From Marinobacter sp050379415 (GTDB taxonomy: Bacteria; Pseudomonadota; Gammaproteobacteria; Pseudomonadales; Oleiphilaceae), in the NCBI RefSeq assembly GCF_050379415.1, contig NZ_JBNRLS010000002.1:744001-808000 (forward strand): a stretch of DNA of 64,000 nt, written 5' to 3'. Positions 35,851-45,255 of this stretch are shown piece after piece. Position 1 is the first letter of the stretch. The number at the start of each line of letters is the position of its first letter. The notes below the pieces were generated by a model. The model made no database searches. It worked only from the letters and a program-made list of their open reading frames with translations, and was not told where the DNA came from. Both the position numbers and the translations under genes were made by a program.

Positions 35851-36380
35851 TGCTCTGCCGTTTGTCTACGGCCTGGCCTACTCGAGCCAGAAGCCGGAGC
35901 GGCAGAAGTATACCGACACTATCAGAGAGTTTGAACGCCGGCGCCCGAACAGATAGCGGGAACGGCGCAGGAAATGCTTCCGGACCTTGCTTTCGCAGAC
36001 CGATGAACGGCTGACAGGAAGCCCCGGAAGAACAGGAACCGTGCGGAAAACCGACGGGCGACATCGCGAAGAATCATTGCCACGCAAGGCCGGGCCGTCC
36101 AGCTTACAAATACGACGTGAGACCCAGGCACCTGTGTGAACCTGAAAACGGATAACATGCGTCAACAGACATTCACCCTATGCGACCTCTCCCTGCCAAC
36201 AGGCAGAAGGACCGTCGGCGGTGGTACTGAACCAATGGAATCGCGCCCCATAAGGGTCTGATTCGGTCTGGCCGCCGGCTGCCTCAGTTGTAACAGGCCC
36301 GCGGCACGCACGTTTCGCTTCGCTGATGCGAATCCCCCCGGTTTTCTGTCAAAACCAAACGACAGGAACCCTTTCTTTCC
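35851..36380 (+). ncRNA. Long 5' leader of rne, probably autoregulatory
   Basis: About 530 nt without a convincing gene separates the predicted rne promoter from the start codon. In E. coli a 361-nt rne leader lets RNase E control its own mRNA through hairpins; a long leader in the same place here suggests the same strategy. Small inverted repeats are visible, such as TTCGC...GCGAA around 36309-36333. Length and hairpins are seen; autoregulation is inference. No tRNA or known riboswitch was recognised. Confidence 0.5.
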
Positions 36381-39300
36381 ATGAAAAGAATGCTCATCAA
36401 TGCAACTCATCCTGAAGAGTTGCGCGTAGCCCTGGTCGATGGCCAGCGTCTGTTTGACCTTGATATCGAATCCAGCTCCCGCGAGCAGAAGAAAGCCAAC
36501 ATCTACAAGGGTCGAATCACCCGTGTAGAGCCCAGCCTGGAAGCTGCGTTCGTGGACTTTGGCGCCGAGCGCCACGGCTTCTTGCCCCTGAAGGAAATCT
36601 CCAAGGAGTACTTCAAGAAGTCCCCGGGCCAGATCGAAGGCAAGATCAATATCAAGGATGTCGTATCCGAAGGCCAGGAAGTCATCGTCCAGGTCGACAA
36701 GGAAGAACGCGGCAATAAGGGCGCAGCCCTGACCACGTTCATCTCCCTCGCCGGCCGCTACCTGGTGCTGATGCCCAACAACCCCCGTGCAGGCGGGATC
36801 TCACGTCGCATCGAGGGTGAGGAACGGGCCCAGCTCAAGGAAGCCATGAACAACGTCCAGGTTCCCAAGGCCATGGGCATCATCGTGCGTACCGCCGGCA
36901 TCGGCCGCACCACCGAAGAGCTCCAGTGGGACCTCGACTACCTGGTGCAGTTCTGGGAAGCAATCACCCAGGCTGCCGGTGAGCGCAAGGCCCCTTTCCT
37001 GATCCACCAGGAAAGCAACGTCATCATCCGAGCCGTGCGGGATTACCTCCGCCAGGACATCGGCGAAGTGCTTATTGATGCGGCCAATGTCTACGAAGAC
37101 GTGCTCAACTTCGTCCGCGCCGTGATGCCCACCTTCGAGAACAAGATCAAGCTGTACAAGGACGAAATTCCGCTGTTCAGCCGTTACCAGATCGAAGGCC
37201 AGATCGAAACCGCCTTCCAGCGGGAAGTGAAGCTGCCCTCGGGTGGCTCGATCGTGATCGACCCCACCGAGGCACTGGTTTCCATCGACATCAACTCCTC
37301 CCGCGCCACCAAGGGCCAGGACATCGAGGAAACCGCCCTGCAGACCAACCTGGAAGCGGCAGAAGAAATCGCCCGCCAGCTGCGCCTGCGGGATATGGGC
37401 GGCCTGATCGTGATCGATTTCATCGACATGACGCCGGCCAAGCATCAGCGCGAAGTGGAACAGAAGATGCGCGAAGCGCTGGAAATCGACCGGGCACGGG
37501 TCCAGGTTGGCAAAATCTCCCGCTTCGGCCTGCTTGAAATGTCCCGTCAGCGCCTGCGCCCGTCCCTGGGTGAGACCCGCAGCGAGGTCTGCCCCCGATG
37601 TGAAGGCCAGGGCACCATTCGTGGCATCGAATCACTGGCCCTGAGCATCATGCGCCTGATCTACGAGGAGTCTTCCAAGGAGAAGACCGGCGAAGTCCGC
37701 GCCGTCGTGCCGGTATCCGTTGCCACCTTCCTCCTGAACGAGAAGCGCAAGCAGCTGGCCGACATAGAGTCGCGCCAGAGCGTCCAGGTCGTGGTGGTTC
37801 CGGTGCCGCACATGGAAACGCCCCACTTCGAGATTCTGCGCCTCCGCCAGGACGAGACCACGCCCGAGCACATCTCCAGCCACCAGGTAGCCCAGGAATA
37901 CAGCGAGCGGGAAGAAGAAATCTTCGAAACGCCGAGCGCCGAAAAACCGGTACGCGAACAGGCTGCCGTGAAGGCGATCCGGCCATCCGCACCGGCGCCG
38001 ACACCGACGCCGACAGTGGCAGAGGCAGCTTCCCAGGAAGAAGGCCTGTTCCGTCGCCTGGGCCGCAAGATCGCCTGCTTCTTTGGTGGCGAGAGCCAGC
38101 AGGGTGAAGAGCGCGAACAGAGCAAACGCCCGCCCCGCCAGGACCGCAGAACCCAGGACCGTCGCAAGTCCCGGGTAGCCCGGGATGACCAGCGTTCCGG
38201 CGGCAACCGCAGCGGTGATCGTCGCCAGGGTGGCCAGCAGCAGGGTCGCGGTGACGATACCCGCAGCCGTGGCCGCGGACGCAGCGACGACCAGAACCGT
38301 GGCAGCCAGGGCCGTCAGGGCGGCGAGAAAGGCCAGGACAAAGGCGCTGAAGGACGCAAGGACAACAAGGGCCGCGGCCAGGGTCGTAACCGTCCGCAGC
38401 GGGACCAGAAGGACAACCGCGAGCAGAAAGACAACCGCGGCCAGAAGGACCAGCAGCAGGCCAAAGATCAGAAGGATCAGCAGCCGCCCAAAGAGCAGAA
38501 AGAAGGTGGCCAGAAAGGCTCCGGCGGTGACAAACCCCGTAAGCCGCGCCGCCAACGGAACCGCGACGGGTCCCCGGCCGAGGCGCCTTCCAGCTCTCCG
38601 GCAGACCGCAAGGCCGCGCGCAGCGACAAGCACCAGAAGGACACTCAGCCCGAGAAAGCGGCTGAGCCGGAAAAGGCAGCCAGCACTTCGGGCAAGGGCC
38701 CAGAGCAGAAGGCCGAAGCAAGGTCATCCGCACCGGAGAAAGCTCCTGAGTCGAAGCAGGAATCCCGTCCGGCAGCCAGCGTAGGTGCTGAGAAAGCCGA
38801 AGCTCAACAAGCCCCCGCCAAGGCAGAGGAGGGGAAGAAATCCAGACCCGAAACCGCACAGCCTAAGGCGGAGAAGGCGGATCAGGGAGAAAAGCCCGCA
38901 AAGGCAGACCAGCCCGCGAAAGCCGATTCGGCGGAGAAAGCCGAAAAGCCCGAAACCAAGCCAGCCCGCAAGGAATCGGCCAAGCCTTCGAAAGCGGAAG
39001 CAGAAACTCCCAAGCAGGAGGCTGTTAAAGCCGAAGAGCCCAAACAGGCGCCCACCAAAGCTGACACAGCCAAGGCCGAGGAGCGCAAGCCGGAGGCAGC
39101 CAGCTCTGAAGAGCCCAAGCCTCAGGCCGCCAAAACGGAGCCTGTGAAGGCCGACTCTGGCAAAGTCGAGGCAACCAAAGCCGAACCGGCAAAGGCTGAG
39201 GAGCCGAAGGCAGAAAACCGGCCAGAGGCGGTAAGCCCCAAAGCAGAAGAGCAGGTAACCGCCAAGAAGCAGGAGGCCCCGAAGGCTGAGAAGCCCGAGG

Positions 39301-39581
39301 CTCAGACTCCGAAAGCGGAGGCGGAAGCGGAGGCCAAAGAGCAAAAGCCCGCGCCAAAGTCCGCCAGCAAGCCTGAGGCTGAAAAGCCGAAGGAAGATAA
39401 GGCAGCCGCACAGAGTGCCCCGGAGCCCAAGGCACCCGAAGCGCCCCGGATTTTCCAGGGTGAGAGCGGAAAGCCGGAACTGGACCTGCCGGTTACGCCG
39501 GGCCGGGCCTATAACGATCCACGTGAAGTCCGTCGCCGTCAGCGTGCAGCGGAAGAAGCCCAAAAGGCCGGGAGTAACTGA
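36381..39581 (+). CDS. rne: Ribonuclease E
   Basis: The 1066-residue endonuclease is the core of the degradosome and processes rRNA and tRNA. The catalytic half has an S1 domain (about 37-120), the magnesium-binding aspartates in SIDINSSR (about 303) and IVIDFIDM (about 346), and the zinc-link CPRC (404-407), matching E. coli numbering. From about 530 the chain is disordered: an Arg/Gly/Asp/Gln-rich RNA-binding stretch to about 720, then a long run of Lys-Ala-Glu-Pro repeats to about 1030, and a short C-terminal segment (RIFQGESGKPELDLPV). AGGAACCC is upstream of the ATG at an unusually long distance. Confidence 0.97.
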   Translation: MKRMLINATHPEELRVALVDGQRLFDLDIESSSREQKKANIYKGRITRVEPSLEAAFVDFGAERHGFLPLKEISKEYFKKSPGQIEGKINIKDVVSEGQEVIVQVDKEERGNKGAALTTFISLAGRYLVLMPNNPRAGGISRRIEGEERAQLKEAMNNVQVPKAMGIIVRTAGIGRTTEELQWDLDYLVQFWEAITQAAGERKAPFLIHQESNVIIRAVRDYLRQDIGEVLIDAANVYEDVLNFVRAVMPTFENKIKLYKDEIPLFSRYQIEGQIETAFQREVKLPSGGSIVIDPTEALVSIDINSSRATKGQDIEETALQTNLEAAEEIARQLRLRDMGGLIVIDFIDMTPAKHQREVEQKMREALEIDRARVQVGKISRFGLLEMSRQRLRPSLGETRSEVCPRCEGQGTIRGIESLALSIMRLIYEESSKEKTGEVRAVVPVSVATFLLNEKRKQLADIESRQSVQVVVVPVPHMETPHFEILRLRQDETTPEHISSHQVAQEYSEREEEIFETPSAEKPVREQAAVKAIRPSAPAPTPTPTVAEAASQEEGLFRRLGRKIACFFGGESQQGEEREQSKRPPRQDRRTQDRRKSRVARDDQRSGGNRSGDRRQGGQQQGRGDDTRSRGRGRSDDQNRGSQGRQGGEKGQDKGAEGRKDNKGRGQGRNRPQRDQKDNREQKDNRGQKDQQQAKDQKDQQPPKEQKEGGQKGSGGDKPRKPRRQRNRDGSPAEAPSSSPADRKAARSDKHQKDTQPEKAAEPEKAASTSGKGPEQKAEARSSAPEKAPESKQESRPAASVGAEKAEAQQAPAKAEEGKKSRPETAQPKAEKADQGEKPAKADQPAKADSAEKAEKPETKPARKESAKPSKAEAETPKQEAVKAEEPKQAPTKADTAKAEERKPEAASSEEPKPQAAKTEPVKADSGKVEATKAEPAKAEEPKAENRPEAVSPKAEEQVTAKKQEAPKAEKPEAQTPKAEAEAEAKEQKPAPKSASKPEAEKPKEDKAAAQSAPEPKAPEAPRIFQGESGKPELDLPVTPGRAYNDPREVRRRQRAAEEAQKAGSN

Positions 39582-39584
39582 TAA

Positions 39585-40127
39585 ATGCTATCCAATTCCG
39601 ACATAGAAGCGCTGGAAGACATCCTGTTCGCGGAGCCCTGGGGTGATGACGCCCTGGACTTTTTCGGGCTCCACGGCGTGGTGTGCGCCAGCGTCGTCGG
39701 CCCGGTTGAGCTGAGCGCGGAAGATATCTTCCGCCTCGCCACCGGCACCGAGCAGGTGCCCGGCGGCGAAATCCCCGAGGTATTCCGCCGCAGCGTCACC
39801 CAGCTGTCAAAGGACATGGCCCACGCCCTCGATATGGGGCAGGCCCTGGAACTTCCGGAGCCCGAGGACGGTGACCCGATGAACGCGCTGGAAAACTGGT
39901 GCGCGGGTTTCGTGGAGACCTTCCTGGAGCATGAGGAGGAGTGGCTGGAGGCCGCCAGCGAGGAGGAAACCGCAGATCTCATGGTTCCCATGCTGACATT
40001 GTCGGGGCTCTTCGATGACGAGGATTTCCAGAAGGTCCGCAACAGCGACAAGCTGTCCCGCCAGATGGCCGACGCTATCCCGGACTCACTGACCGACCTC
40101 TACCTGCTGTTTCACGCTCCGGACTGA
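39585..40127 (+). CDS. UPF0149 (YecA/YgfB) family protein
   Basis: The 180-residue acidic protein matches the helical YgfB/YecA-like family of unknown biochemical role, with the block ALENWCAGFVETFL recognisable. It begins 3 bp after the rne stop and uses the end of rne for its ribosome-binding site (GGGAGT), so it is probably cotranscribed with rne. Its last 16 bp overlap the converging PHP gene. It has no SEC-C zinc motif at the C-terminus. Confidence 0.82.
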   Translation: MLSNSDIEALEDILFAEPWGDDALDFFGLHGVVCASVVGPVELSAEDIFRLATGTEQVPGGEIPEVFRRSVTQLSKDMAHALDMGQALELPEPEDGDPMNALENWCAGFVETFLEHEEEWLEAASEEETADLMVPMLTLSGLFDDEDFQKVRNSDKLSRQMADAIPDSLTDLYLLFHAPD

Positions 40128-41002
40128 GCCGGAGCTTCAACACCCGCAGGTTCGCGAAAATGATGCCAGACCGGTTCCAGCCCGTCTGGCATTTTCATGA
40201 TATTCCCCAGCTCACACCAGGGCGCACCCGGAAAGTGGAAATCACTGCCCTGGGATGCCCACATCCCGTTGCGCCGGCACAGTTCCGCCAGAAAACCGAG
40301 ATCACCACTGGACTGACCGGAGGTGGATACTTCAATACCCTGCCCTCCGGCCTTGCAGAACTCTGTCGTCAGCTCCCGAAGCTTGGTGGCGGTCAGCCTG
40401 TACTTGCGTGGATGCGCCAACACGGCTATACCGCCAGCCTCGGTGATCCATTGCACCACCTCCGGCAGCTCCGGCCAGTAGGCACGCACATCGCCAGCCT
40501 TTCCAGCGCCCAGGTGCCGCTTGAACGCCTGAGCAGCATTGCGCACCACCCCGGCCTCAATCAGCGCCTCGGCAAAATGGGGCCGGCCCGGCACATCACC
40601 ACCGGCCTTTTCCGTCGCCCGCTCCAGCAGGTCCGGCACCCGCAGGCGGTGGAGCCGCTCGGCAATCATGGCTGCCCTTGCCCGGCGGTTATCCGTCTGC
40701 TGCTCGACCTTGCCGGTGAACACCGGATCCTCCCGATCAAAGTCCAGACCGACGACATGGATCGTCCGGCCTTTCCAAAGACAGGACAGTTCAATCCCGG
40801 GTACCAGCGTGATCCCGGAATGACTCGCCGCCTGCGCCGCTTCAGGAAGACCGTTCAGGGTATCGTGATCAGTCAGGGCCAGGTGCGTCACCCCCTTATC
40901 AACAGCACGGGCAACAAGGTCTGCCGGTGCCAGGGCACCGTCCGAAGCCGTGCTGTGGCAGTGCAGATCAATGCACAAATTCGGGGGTTGGGGTATAGTC
41001 AC
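40112..41002 (-). CDS. rnm: PHP-domain phosphoesterase, 5'-3' exoribonuclease RnmAM/YciV type
   Basis: The 296-residue enzyme has the PHP metal motifs IDLHCHSTASDG (His14, His16) and LALTDHDTLNGL, then RPHFAEALIEAG and GIAVLAHPRKY. In E. coli this family member (RNase AM) trims 5' ends of 5S and other rRNA and hydrolyses 3',5'-bisphosphonucleosides. The start diverges from yciI-like gene 30 bp away, and the 3' end overlaps the UPF0149 gene by 16 bp. The identity as RNase AM is by family, not shown for this organism. Confidence 0.85.
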   Translation of the reverse strand: MTIPQPPNLCIDLHCHSTASDGALAPADLVARAVDKGVTHLALTDHDTLNGLPEAAQAASHSGITLVPGIELSCLWKGRTIHVVGLDFDREDPVFTGKVEQQTDNRRARAAMIAERLHRLRVPDLLERATEKAGGDVPGRPHFAEALIEAGVVRNAAQAFKRHLGAGKAGDVRAYWPELPEVVQWITEAGGIAVLAHPRKYRLTATKLRELTTEFCKAGGQGIEVSTSGQSSGDLGFLAELCRRNGMWASQGSDFHFPGAPWCELGNIMKMPDGLEPVWHHFREPAGVEAPAQSGA

Positions 41003-41032
41003 AAAAAATCCTTAACCGGTTGAGAGAACTTC

Positions 41033-41332
41033 ATGTATTACGCCATTATCAGTGAAGATATCGAGAACAGCCTTGCCCTTCGCCAGTCTGCACGCCCGGC
41101 TCATCTGGAGCGCCTGCAGGCATTGAAAGCGGAGGGCCGTTTACTTGTTGCCGGGCCACATCCGGCCATCGACACCCCTGAGCCCGGTGAAGCCGGGTTT
41201 ACCGGCAGTCTCGTCGTTGCCGAATTTGACTCGCTTGAAGCAGCCCAGGCCTGGGCCGATGCCGACCCTTATATCGAAGCCGGCGTGTACCAGAAGGTAA
41301 CGGTCAAACCCTTCAAGGCGGTGCTGCCCTGA
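41033..41332 (+). CDS. YciI-family protein
   Basis: The 99-residue ferredoxin-like protein matches the YciI family, with the conserved RPAHLERLQALKAEGRLLVAG block and the His and Asp residues (DPYIEAGVY) that line its putative active site. GAGAG precedes the ATG at a good distance. Its biological role is unknown. In several gammaproteobacteria yciI lies close to the PHP gene, as here. Confidence 0.9.
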   Translation: MYYAIISEDIENSLALRQSARPAHLERLQALKAEGRLLVAGPHPAIDTPEPGEAGFTGSLVVAEFDSLEAAQAWADADPYIEAGVYQKVTVKPFKAVLP

Positions 41333-41444
41333 GGCGCCGGGCTGCGCATGAGTTTATTGTAATGGTGGCCGGCTTGCACAGCCGGTCATCTGTGACAAAA
41401 TTGCGCCTTTAACATCTGGTGTTTTTCACTATCCAATTCCGGGA

Positions 41445-42122
41445 ATGTACTTCGTGACGCCTTTTCGCCTGATCATCAGTCTACTGTTCATCGTATCATC
41501 AATCGCGGCCGCCCAGGCCAGAACCGTCTGGGTCGATGACAAACTTTACCTGCCCGTCCGCTCAGGCGCAGGGACCCAGTACCGGATCATCGAAAACGCC
41601 CTGCCCAGCGGGACACCACTGGAGGTTCTGGAAGCCGGTGACAATTACACCCGGGTCCGCACACCGAAAGGCACCGAGGGCTGGGTAGCAAGCCAGTACC
41701 TGAGCAACACCCCGATCGCAGCCGATCGCCTTCAGGCAGCCAACCGGGAGTTGGAGCAGACCAAAACCGAGCTGACTCAGGTCAAGGAGCAGCTTTCGCA
41801 AGTCACACAGCAGCGAAACGCCCTTGAGAGCGCAGAATCCAACCTGTCCAACCGTTCACAGGAACTTCAGGAAGAGCTTCAGCGGATCAAGAGTATTGCT
41901 GCCGACTCCATCAATCTGGAACGCAGGAACCGCGAGCTGAATGCGGAGAACCAGAAACTTCGCAACGACCTGGAAGTTCTGACCGCCGAGAACGAGCGAC
42001 TGGAGGCGAGCAAGGAGTCCGACTTCATGCTGCTGGGTGCCGGACTTGTCTTCGGGGGTGTCCTGCTTGCACTGATCATTCCCATGCTCAAGCCCACTCG
42101 CAAGACCGACAACTGGGCCTGA
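41445..42122 (+). CDS. SH3-domain, coiled-coil, membrane-anchored protein (TIGR04211 type)
   Basis: The 225-residue protein has a signal peptide (to about residue 26, after AQA), a bacterial SH3 domain (about 28-92, with LPVRSGAGTQYRI and VRTPKGTEGWVASQYL), a long coiled-coil rich in Glu, Gln and Arg (about 95-190) and one membrane helix near 195-214, ending in a basic tail. This is the layout of the TIGR04211 family of SH3 and anchor proteins in gammaproteobacteria. The SH3 domain should face the periplasm. The function is not known; envelope or peptidoglycan binding is plausible. Confidence 0.82.
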   Translation: MYFVTPFRLIISLLFIVSSIAAAQARTVWVDDKLYLPVRSGAGTQYRIIENALPSGTPLEVLEAGDNYTRVRTPKGTEGWVASQYLSNTPIAADRLQAANRELEQTKTELTQVKEQLSQVTQQRNALESAESNLSNRSQELQEELQRIKSIAADSINLERRNRELNAENQKLRNDLEVLTAENERLEASKESDFMLLGAGLVFGGVLLALIIPMLKPTRKTDNWA

Positions 42123-42151
42123 CCTTTCGTCTCAGGCCGATACATCCGGAC

Positions 42152-42190
42152 AAAAAGAAGGGCGGCCCGCGGGCCGCCCTTCTTCGTTTC
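42152..42190. terminator. Bidirectional intrinsic terminator
   Basis: GAAGGGCGGCCC and GGGCCGCCCTTC pair over GC, flanked by an A-run on the left and TCGTTT on the right. It separates the SH3-anchor gene from the converging rraA gene. Confidence 0.9.
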
Positions 42191-42201
42191 TGACCGCCGG
42201 A

Positions 42202-42681
42202 TCAGACCAGCGGCTTCTCGGAGACGATGATGCCGTTATTATCGGCATACACGTAATGACCCGGATGAAAGGTCACGCCGTGGAAGGTAACCGGAATATT
42301 CAGGTCACCGATGCCACGTTTCTCGGTTTTCCGGGGTACGGTGCCCAGAGCCTGCACACCCAGGTTGGTCTGCCCGATCTCATCCACGTCACGAATGCAG
42401 CCATAGATGACCAGACCGGCCCAGCCATTGCTGGCCGCTTTCTCCGCCAGCATGTCGCCCAGCAGTGCGTTACGCTTTGACGCACCGCCATCCACCACCA
42501 TAACGCGGCCATGGCCGGGCTGTCCCACCTGCTCCTTGACCACGGAGTTGTCCTCGAAACATTTGACGGTAACAATCTCACCGCCAAAGTTTTTCACGCC
42601 ACCGTAGTTGTTGAAACCGGGCTCGACCACCCGGACTTCCGGAAACTCGTCACACAGATCCGGGGTAATAATGTCTGCCAT
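42202..42681 (-). CDS. rraA: Regulator of RNase E activity A
   Basis: The 159-residue trimer-forming protein binds the C-terminal part of RNase E and inhibits it in E. coli. Family motifs FNNYGGVKNFGGEIVTVKC and RVMVVDGGASKRNALLGDMLA are present. It lies 30 bp downstream of ppsA with its own good ribosome-binding site (AAAGGAGAG), so it may be cotranscribed with it. RNase E itself is encoded about 3 kb away in this window, though the two are not in one operon. Confidence 0.95.
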   Translation of the reverse strand: MADIITPDLCDEFPEVRVVEPGFNNYGGVKNFGGEIVTVKCFEDNSVVKEQVGQPGHGRVMVVDGGASKRNALLGDMLAEKAASNGWAGLVIYGCIRDVDEIGQTNLGVQALGTVPRKTEKRGIGDLNIPVTFHGVTFHPGHYVYADNNGIIVSEKPLV

Positions 42682-42711
42682 GTTGTCACTCTCCTTTGTC
42701 CGGAAATGAAA

Positions 42712-45084
42712 TCAGTCGATCTTCTCGTCGGCCAGGAAGAACCAGGTATCCAGAACCGAATCCGGGTTCAGGGACACGGAATCAATGCCCTGGTCCATCA
42801 GCCACTTGGCGAGATCCGGATGGTCGGACGGGCCCTGGCCGCAGATGCCGATGTACTTGCCAGCCTTCCTGCAGGCCTGGATAGCGTAGGAGAGCAGAAT
42901 CTTGACGGCGTCATTCCGCTCATCGAACAGGTGGGCAATGATGCCCGAGTCGCGGTCCAGACCCAGGGTCAGCTGCGTCAGGTCGTTGGAGCCGATGGAG
43001 AAGCCATCAAAGTGCTCAAGGAACTGATCCGCCAACAGCGCGTTGCCCGGCAGCTCGCACATCATGATCACCCGCAGGCCATTGTCGCCCCGCTTCAGGC
43101 CATTCTCGGCCAGCAGGTTAACCACCTGCTCCGCCTCACCGACGGTCCGCACGAACGGCACCATCACTTCCACGTTGGTCAGGCCCATCTCGTTACGAAC
43201 TTTCTTCAGGGCACGGCACTCGAGCTCGAAGCAATCCCGGAAGGTATCGGAGATGTAGCGGGACGCCCCCCGGAAGCCCAGCATCGGGTTCTCTTCATCC
43301 GGCTCGTACAAGGTGCCACCGATCAGGTTGGCGTACTCGTTGGATTTGAAGTCTGACAGGCGAACGATCACTTTCTTCGGCGCAAACGCGGCTGCCAGGG
43401 TGGAAATACCCTCCACCAGCTTGTCCACGTAGAAATCGACGGGCGAAGAGTAGCCGGCAATGCGCTTCTCCACCGTCTGCTTGATATCCCGCGGCAGGCC
43501 GTCAAAGTTCAGCAGTGCCTTCGGATGCACACCGATCATCCGGTTGATGATGAACTCCAGGCGTGCCAGGCCAACGCCCTCGTTGGGCAGGGCCTGGAAA
43601 TCGAACGCCCGGTCCGGGTTACCGACGTTCATCATGATCTTGAACGGAATGTTCGGCATGGAATCCACGGTGTTCTCACGCAGCTCGAAATCCAGCGCGC
43701 CCTCGTAGATCATGCCGGTGTCGCCCTCGGCGCAGGAAACCGTTACGTCCTGACCGTCCTTGAGCACCTCGGTGGCGTCACCACAGCCCACCACGGCCGG
43801 AATACCCAGCTCCCGGGCAATGATGGCCGCATGGCAGGTCCGACCGCCGCGATCGGTAACAATCGCGGAGGCACGTTTCATGACCGGCTCCCAGTCCGGG
43901 TCAGTCATGTCGGTAACCAGGACATCGCCAGGCTGTACGCGATCCATCTCGTTGATGCTGGTGATGATTTTCACCGGACCACTACCGATCTTGTGGCCGA
44001 TGCTGCGGCCTTCCACCAGCACCTTGCCGGTTTCGTTCAGCAGGTAACGCTCCATGACATTGGCGGCGGCGCGGCTCTTCACGGTCTCGGGACGCGCCTG
44101 GACGATGTAGATCCTGCCATCGTCGCCATCCTTCGCCCACTCGATGTCCATCGGACGGTCGTAGTGTTTCTCGATGATCATGGCCTGCCTGGCCAGTTCT
44201 TCCACCTCGGCATCGGTAATGGAGAAGCGGTTGCGGTCCTCCTGATCCACCTTGACGGTCTCGACATACTCGCCTTCGCCAGGGCTGGAATGGTAGACCA
44301 TCTTGATGGCCTTGCTGCCCAGGTTACGGCGCAGCACCGCCGGGCGACGGGCTTCCAGGGTCGGCTTGTGAACATAGAACTCGTCCGGGTTCACGGCACC
44401 CTGGACCACGGTCTCACCCAGGCCGTAGGAAGAGGTAATAAAGACAACATCCCGGAAGCCGGATTCGGTGTCCAGGGTGAACATGACGCCGCTGGCCGCC
44501 GTCTCACTGCGCACCATCTTCTGGATACCGGCCGACAGCGCCACCAGCTTGTGGTCGAAGCCGTGGTGGACACGGTAGGAAATCGCCCGGTCATTGAACA
44601 GGGAAGCAAAGACTTCCTTGACCGCGCGACGGACCTGCTGGAGGCCCACCACGTTCAGGAAGGTTTCCTGCTGTCCGGCGAAGGAGGCATCCGGGAGGTC
44701 TTCTGCGGTGGCAGACGAGCGAACAGCAACCGCCATGTGCTCGTTTCCGTCCTGCAGCTTGGCATAGGCCTCTGCCAGGGGCTTTTCCAGGACATCAGGC
44801 AAATCGGTCTCGATGACCCATTGGCGAATCTGGGAACCGACGCGGGCCAGTTCGTTCACATCGTTAACGTCCAGCTTCTCGAGGGCATCATCGATCTTGT
44901 CCTTGAGGCCGTCGGTTGCCAGAAACTCGCGATAGGCGTGAGCTGTCGTGGCAAAGCCGCCGGGAACGGTGACACCTGCGTTGGCCAGATTACTGATCAT
45001 TTCGCCCAGGGAGGCGTTCTTTCCGCCTACCCGGTCGACATCAGACATTCCGAGGTGATCAAACCAGATGATGTAATCTTCCAA
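42712..45084 (-). CDS. ppsA: Phosphoenolpyruvate synthase
   Basis: The 790-residue enzyme makes PEP from pyruvate and ATP with release of AMP and phosphate, for gluconeogenesis. The N-terminal ATP-binding domain begins VGGKNASLGEMISNL, the phosphohistidine domain has GGRTCHAAIIARELGIP (His near 418), and the C-terminal PEP domain ends CGQGPSDHPDLAKWL. It starts at a TTG codon with a strong ribosome-binding site (GGGAG, 7 nt spacing). It is divergent from ppsR, whose product regulates it by phosphorylating the active site. Confidence 0.96.
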   Translation of the reverse strand: MEDYIIWFDHLGMSDVDRVGGKNASLGEMISNLANAGVTVPGGFATTAHAYREFLATDGLKDKIDDALEKLDVNDVNELARVGSQIRQWVIETDLPDVLEKPLAEAYAKLQDGNEHMAVAVRSSATAEDLPDASFAGQQETFLNVVGLQQVRRAVKEVFASLFNDRAISYRVHHGFDHKLVALSAGIQKMVRSETAASGVMFTLDTESGFRDVVFITSSYGLGETVVQGAVNPDEFYVHKPTLEARRPAVLRRNLGSKAIKMVYHSSPGEGEYVETVKVDQEDRNRFSITDAEVEELARQAMIIEKHYDRPMDIEWAKDGDDGRIYIVQARPETVKSRAAANVMERYLLNETGKVLVEGRSIGHKIGSGPVKIITSINEMDRVQPGDVLVTDMTDPDWEPVMKRASAIVTDRGGRTCHAAIIARELGIPAVVGCGDATEVLKDGQDVTVSCAEGDTGMIYEGALDFELRENTVDSMPNIPFKIMMNVGNPDRAFDFQALPNEGVGLARLEFIINRMIGVHPKALLNFDGLPRDIKQTVEKRIAGYSSPVDFYVDKLVEGISTLAAAFAPKKVIVRLSDFKSNEYANLIGGTLYEPDEENPMLGFRGASRYISDTFRDCFELECRALKKVRNEMGLTNVEVMVPFVRTVGEAEQVVNLLAENGLKRGDNGLRVIMMCELPGNALLADQFLEHFDGFSIGSNDLTQLTLGLDRDSGIIAHLFDERNDAVKILLSYAIQACRKAGKYIGICGQGPSDHPDLAKWLMDQGIDSVSLNPDSVLDTWFFLADEKID

Positions 45085-45255
45085 AGCGCGTCTCCCTTAG
45101 AGTCTGTGAAGCAAAGAGCAAAACCGGGCCAGCGATATTCAGCGGCAAATGCAGGCAATATCCACTGCGGAGTCTCGAACTTGGCGTGTATGATACTGTA
45201 ACCTGCGGAAATTACCTAGGGCACTCACAGTCAGATTTGGAACCGGACACACACC

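Noticed and set aside
35878..36165. 95-codon minus-strand and 78-codon plus-strand frames in the rne leader
   Set aside because: Neither has a good ribosome-binding site or a recognisable family; they are better explained as chance frames in the untranslated leader.
37632..38859. Long frames on the minus strand of the rne C-terminal half (333 and 403 codons)
   Set aside because: They come from the repetitive Lys/Ala/Glu-rich coding sequence read backwards; they are Ala/Leu- or Pro/Arg-rich with no motif.
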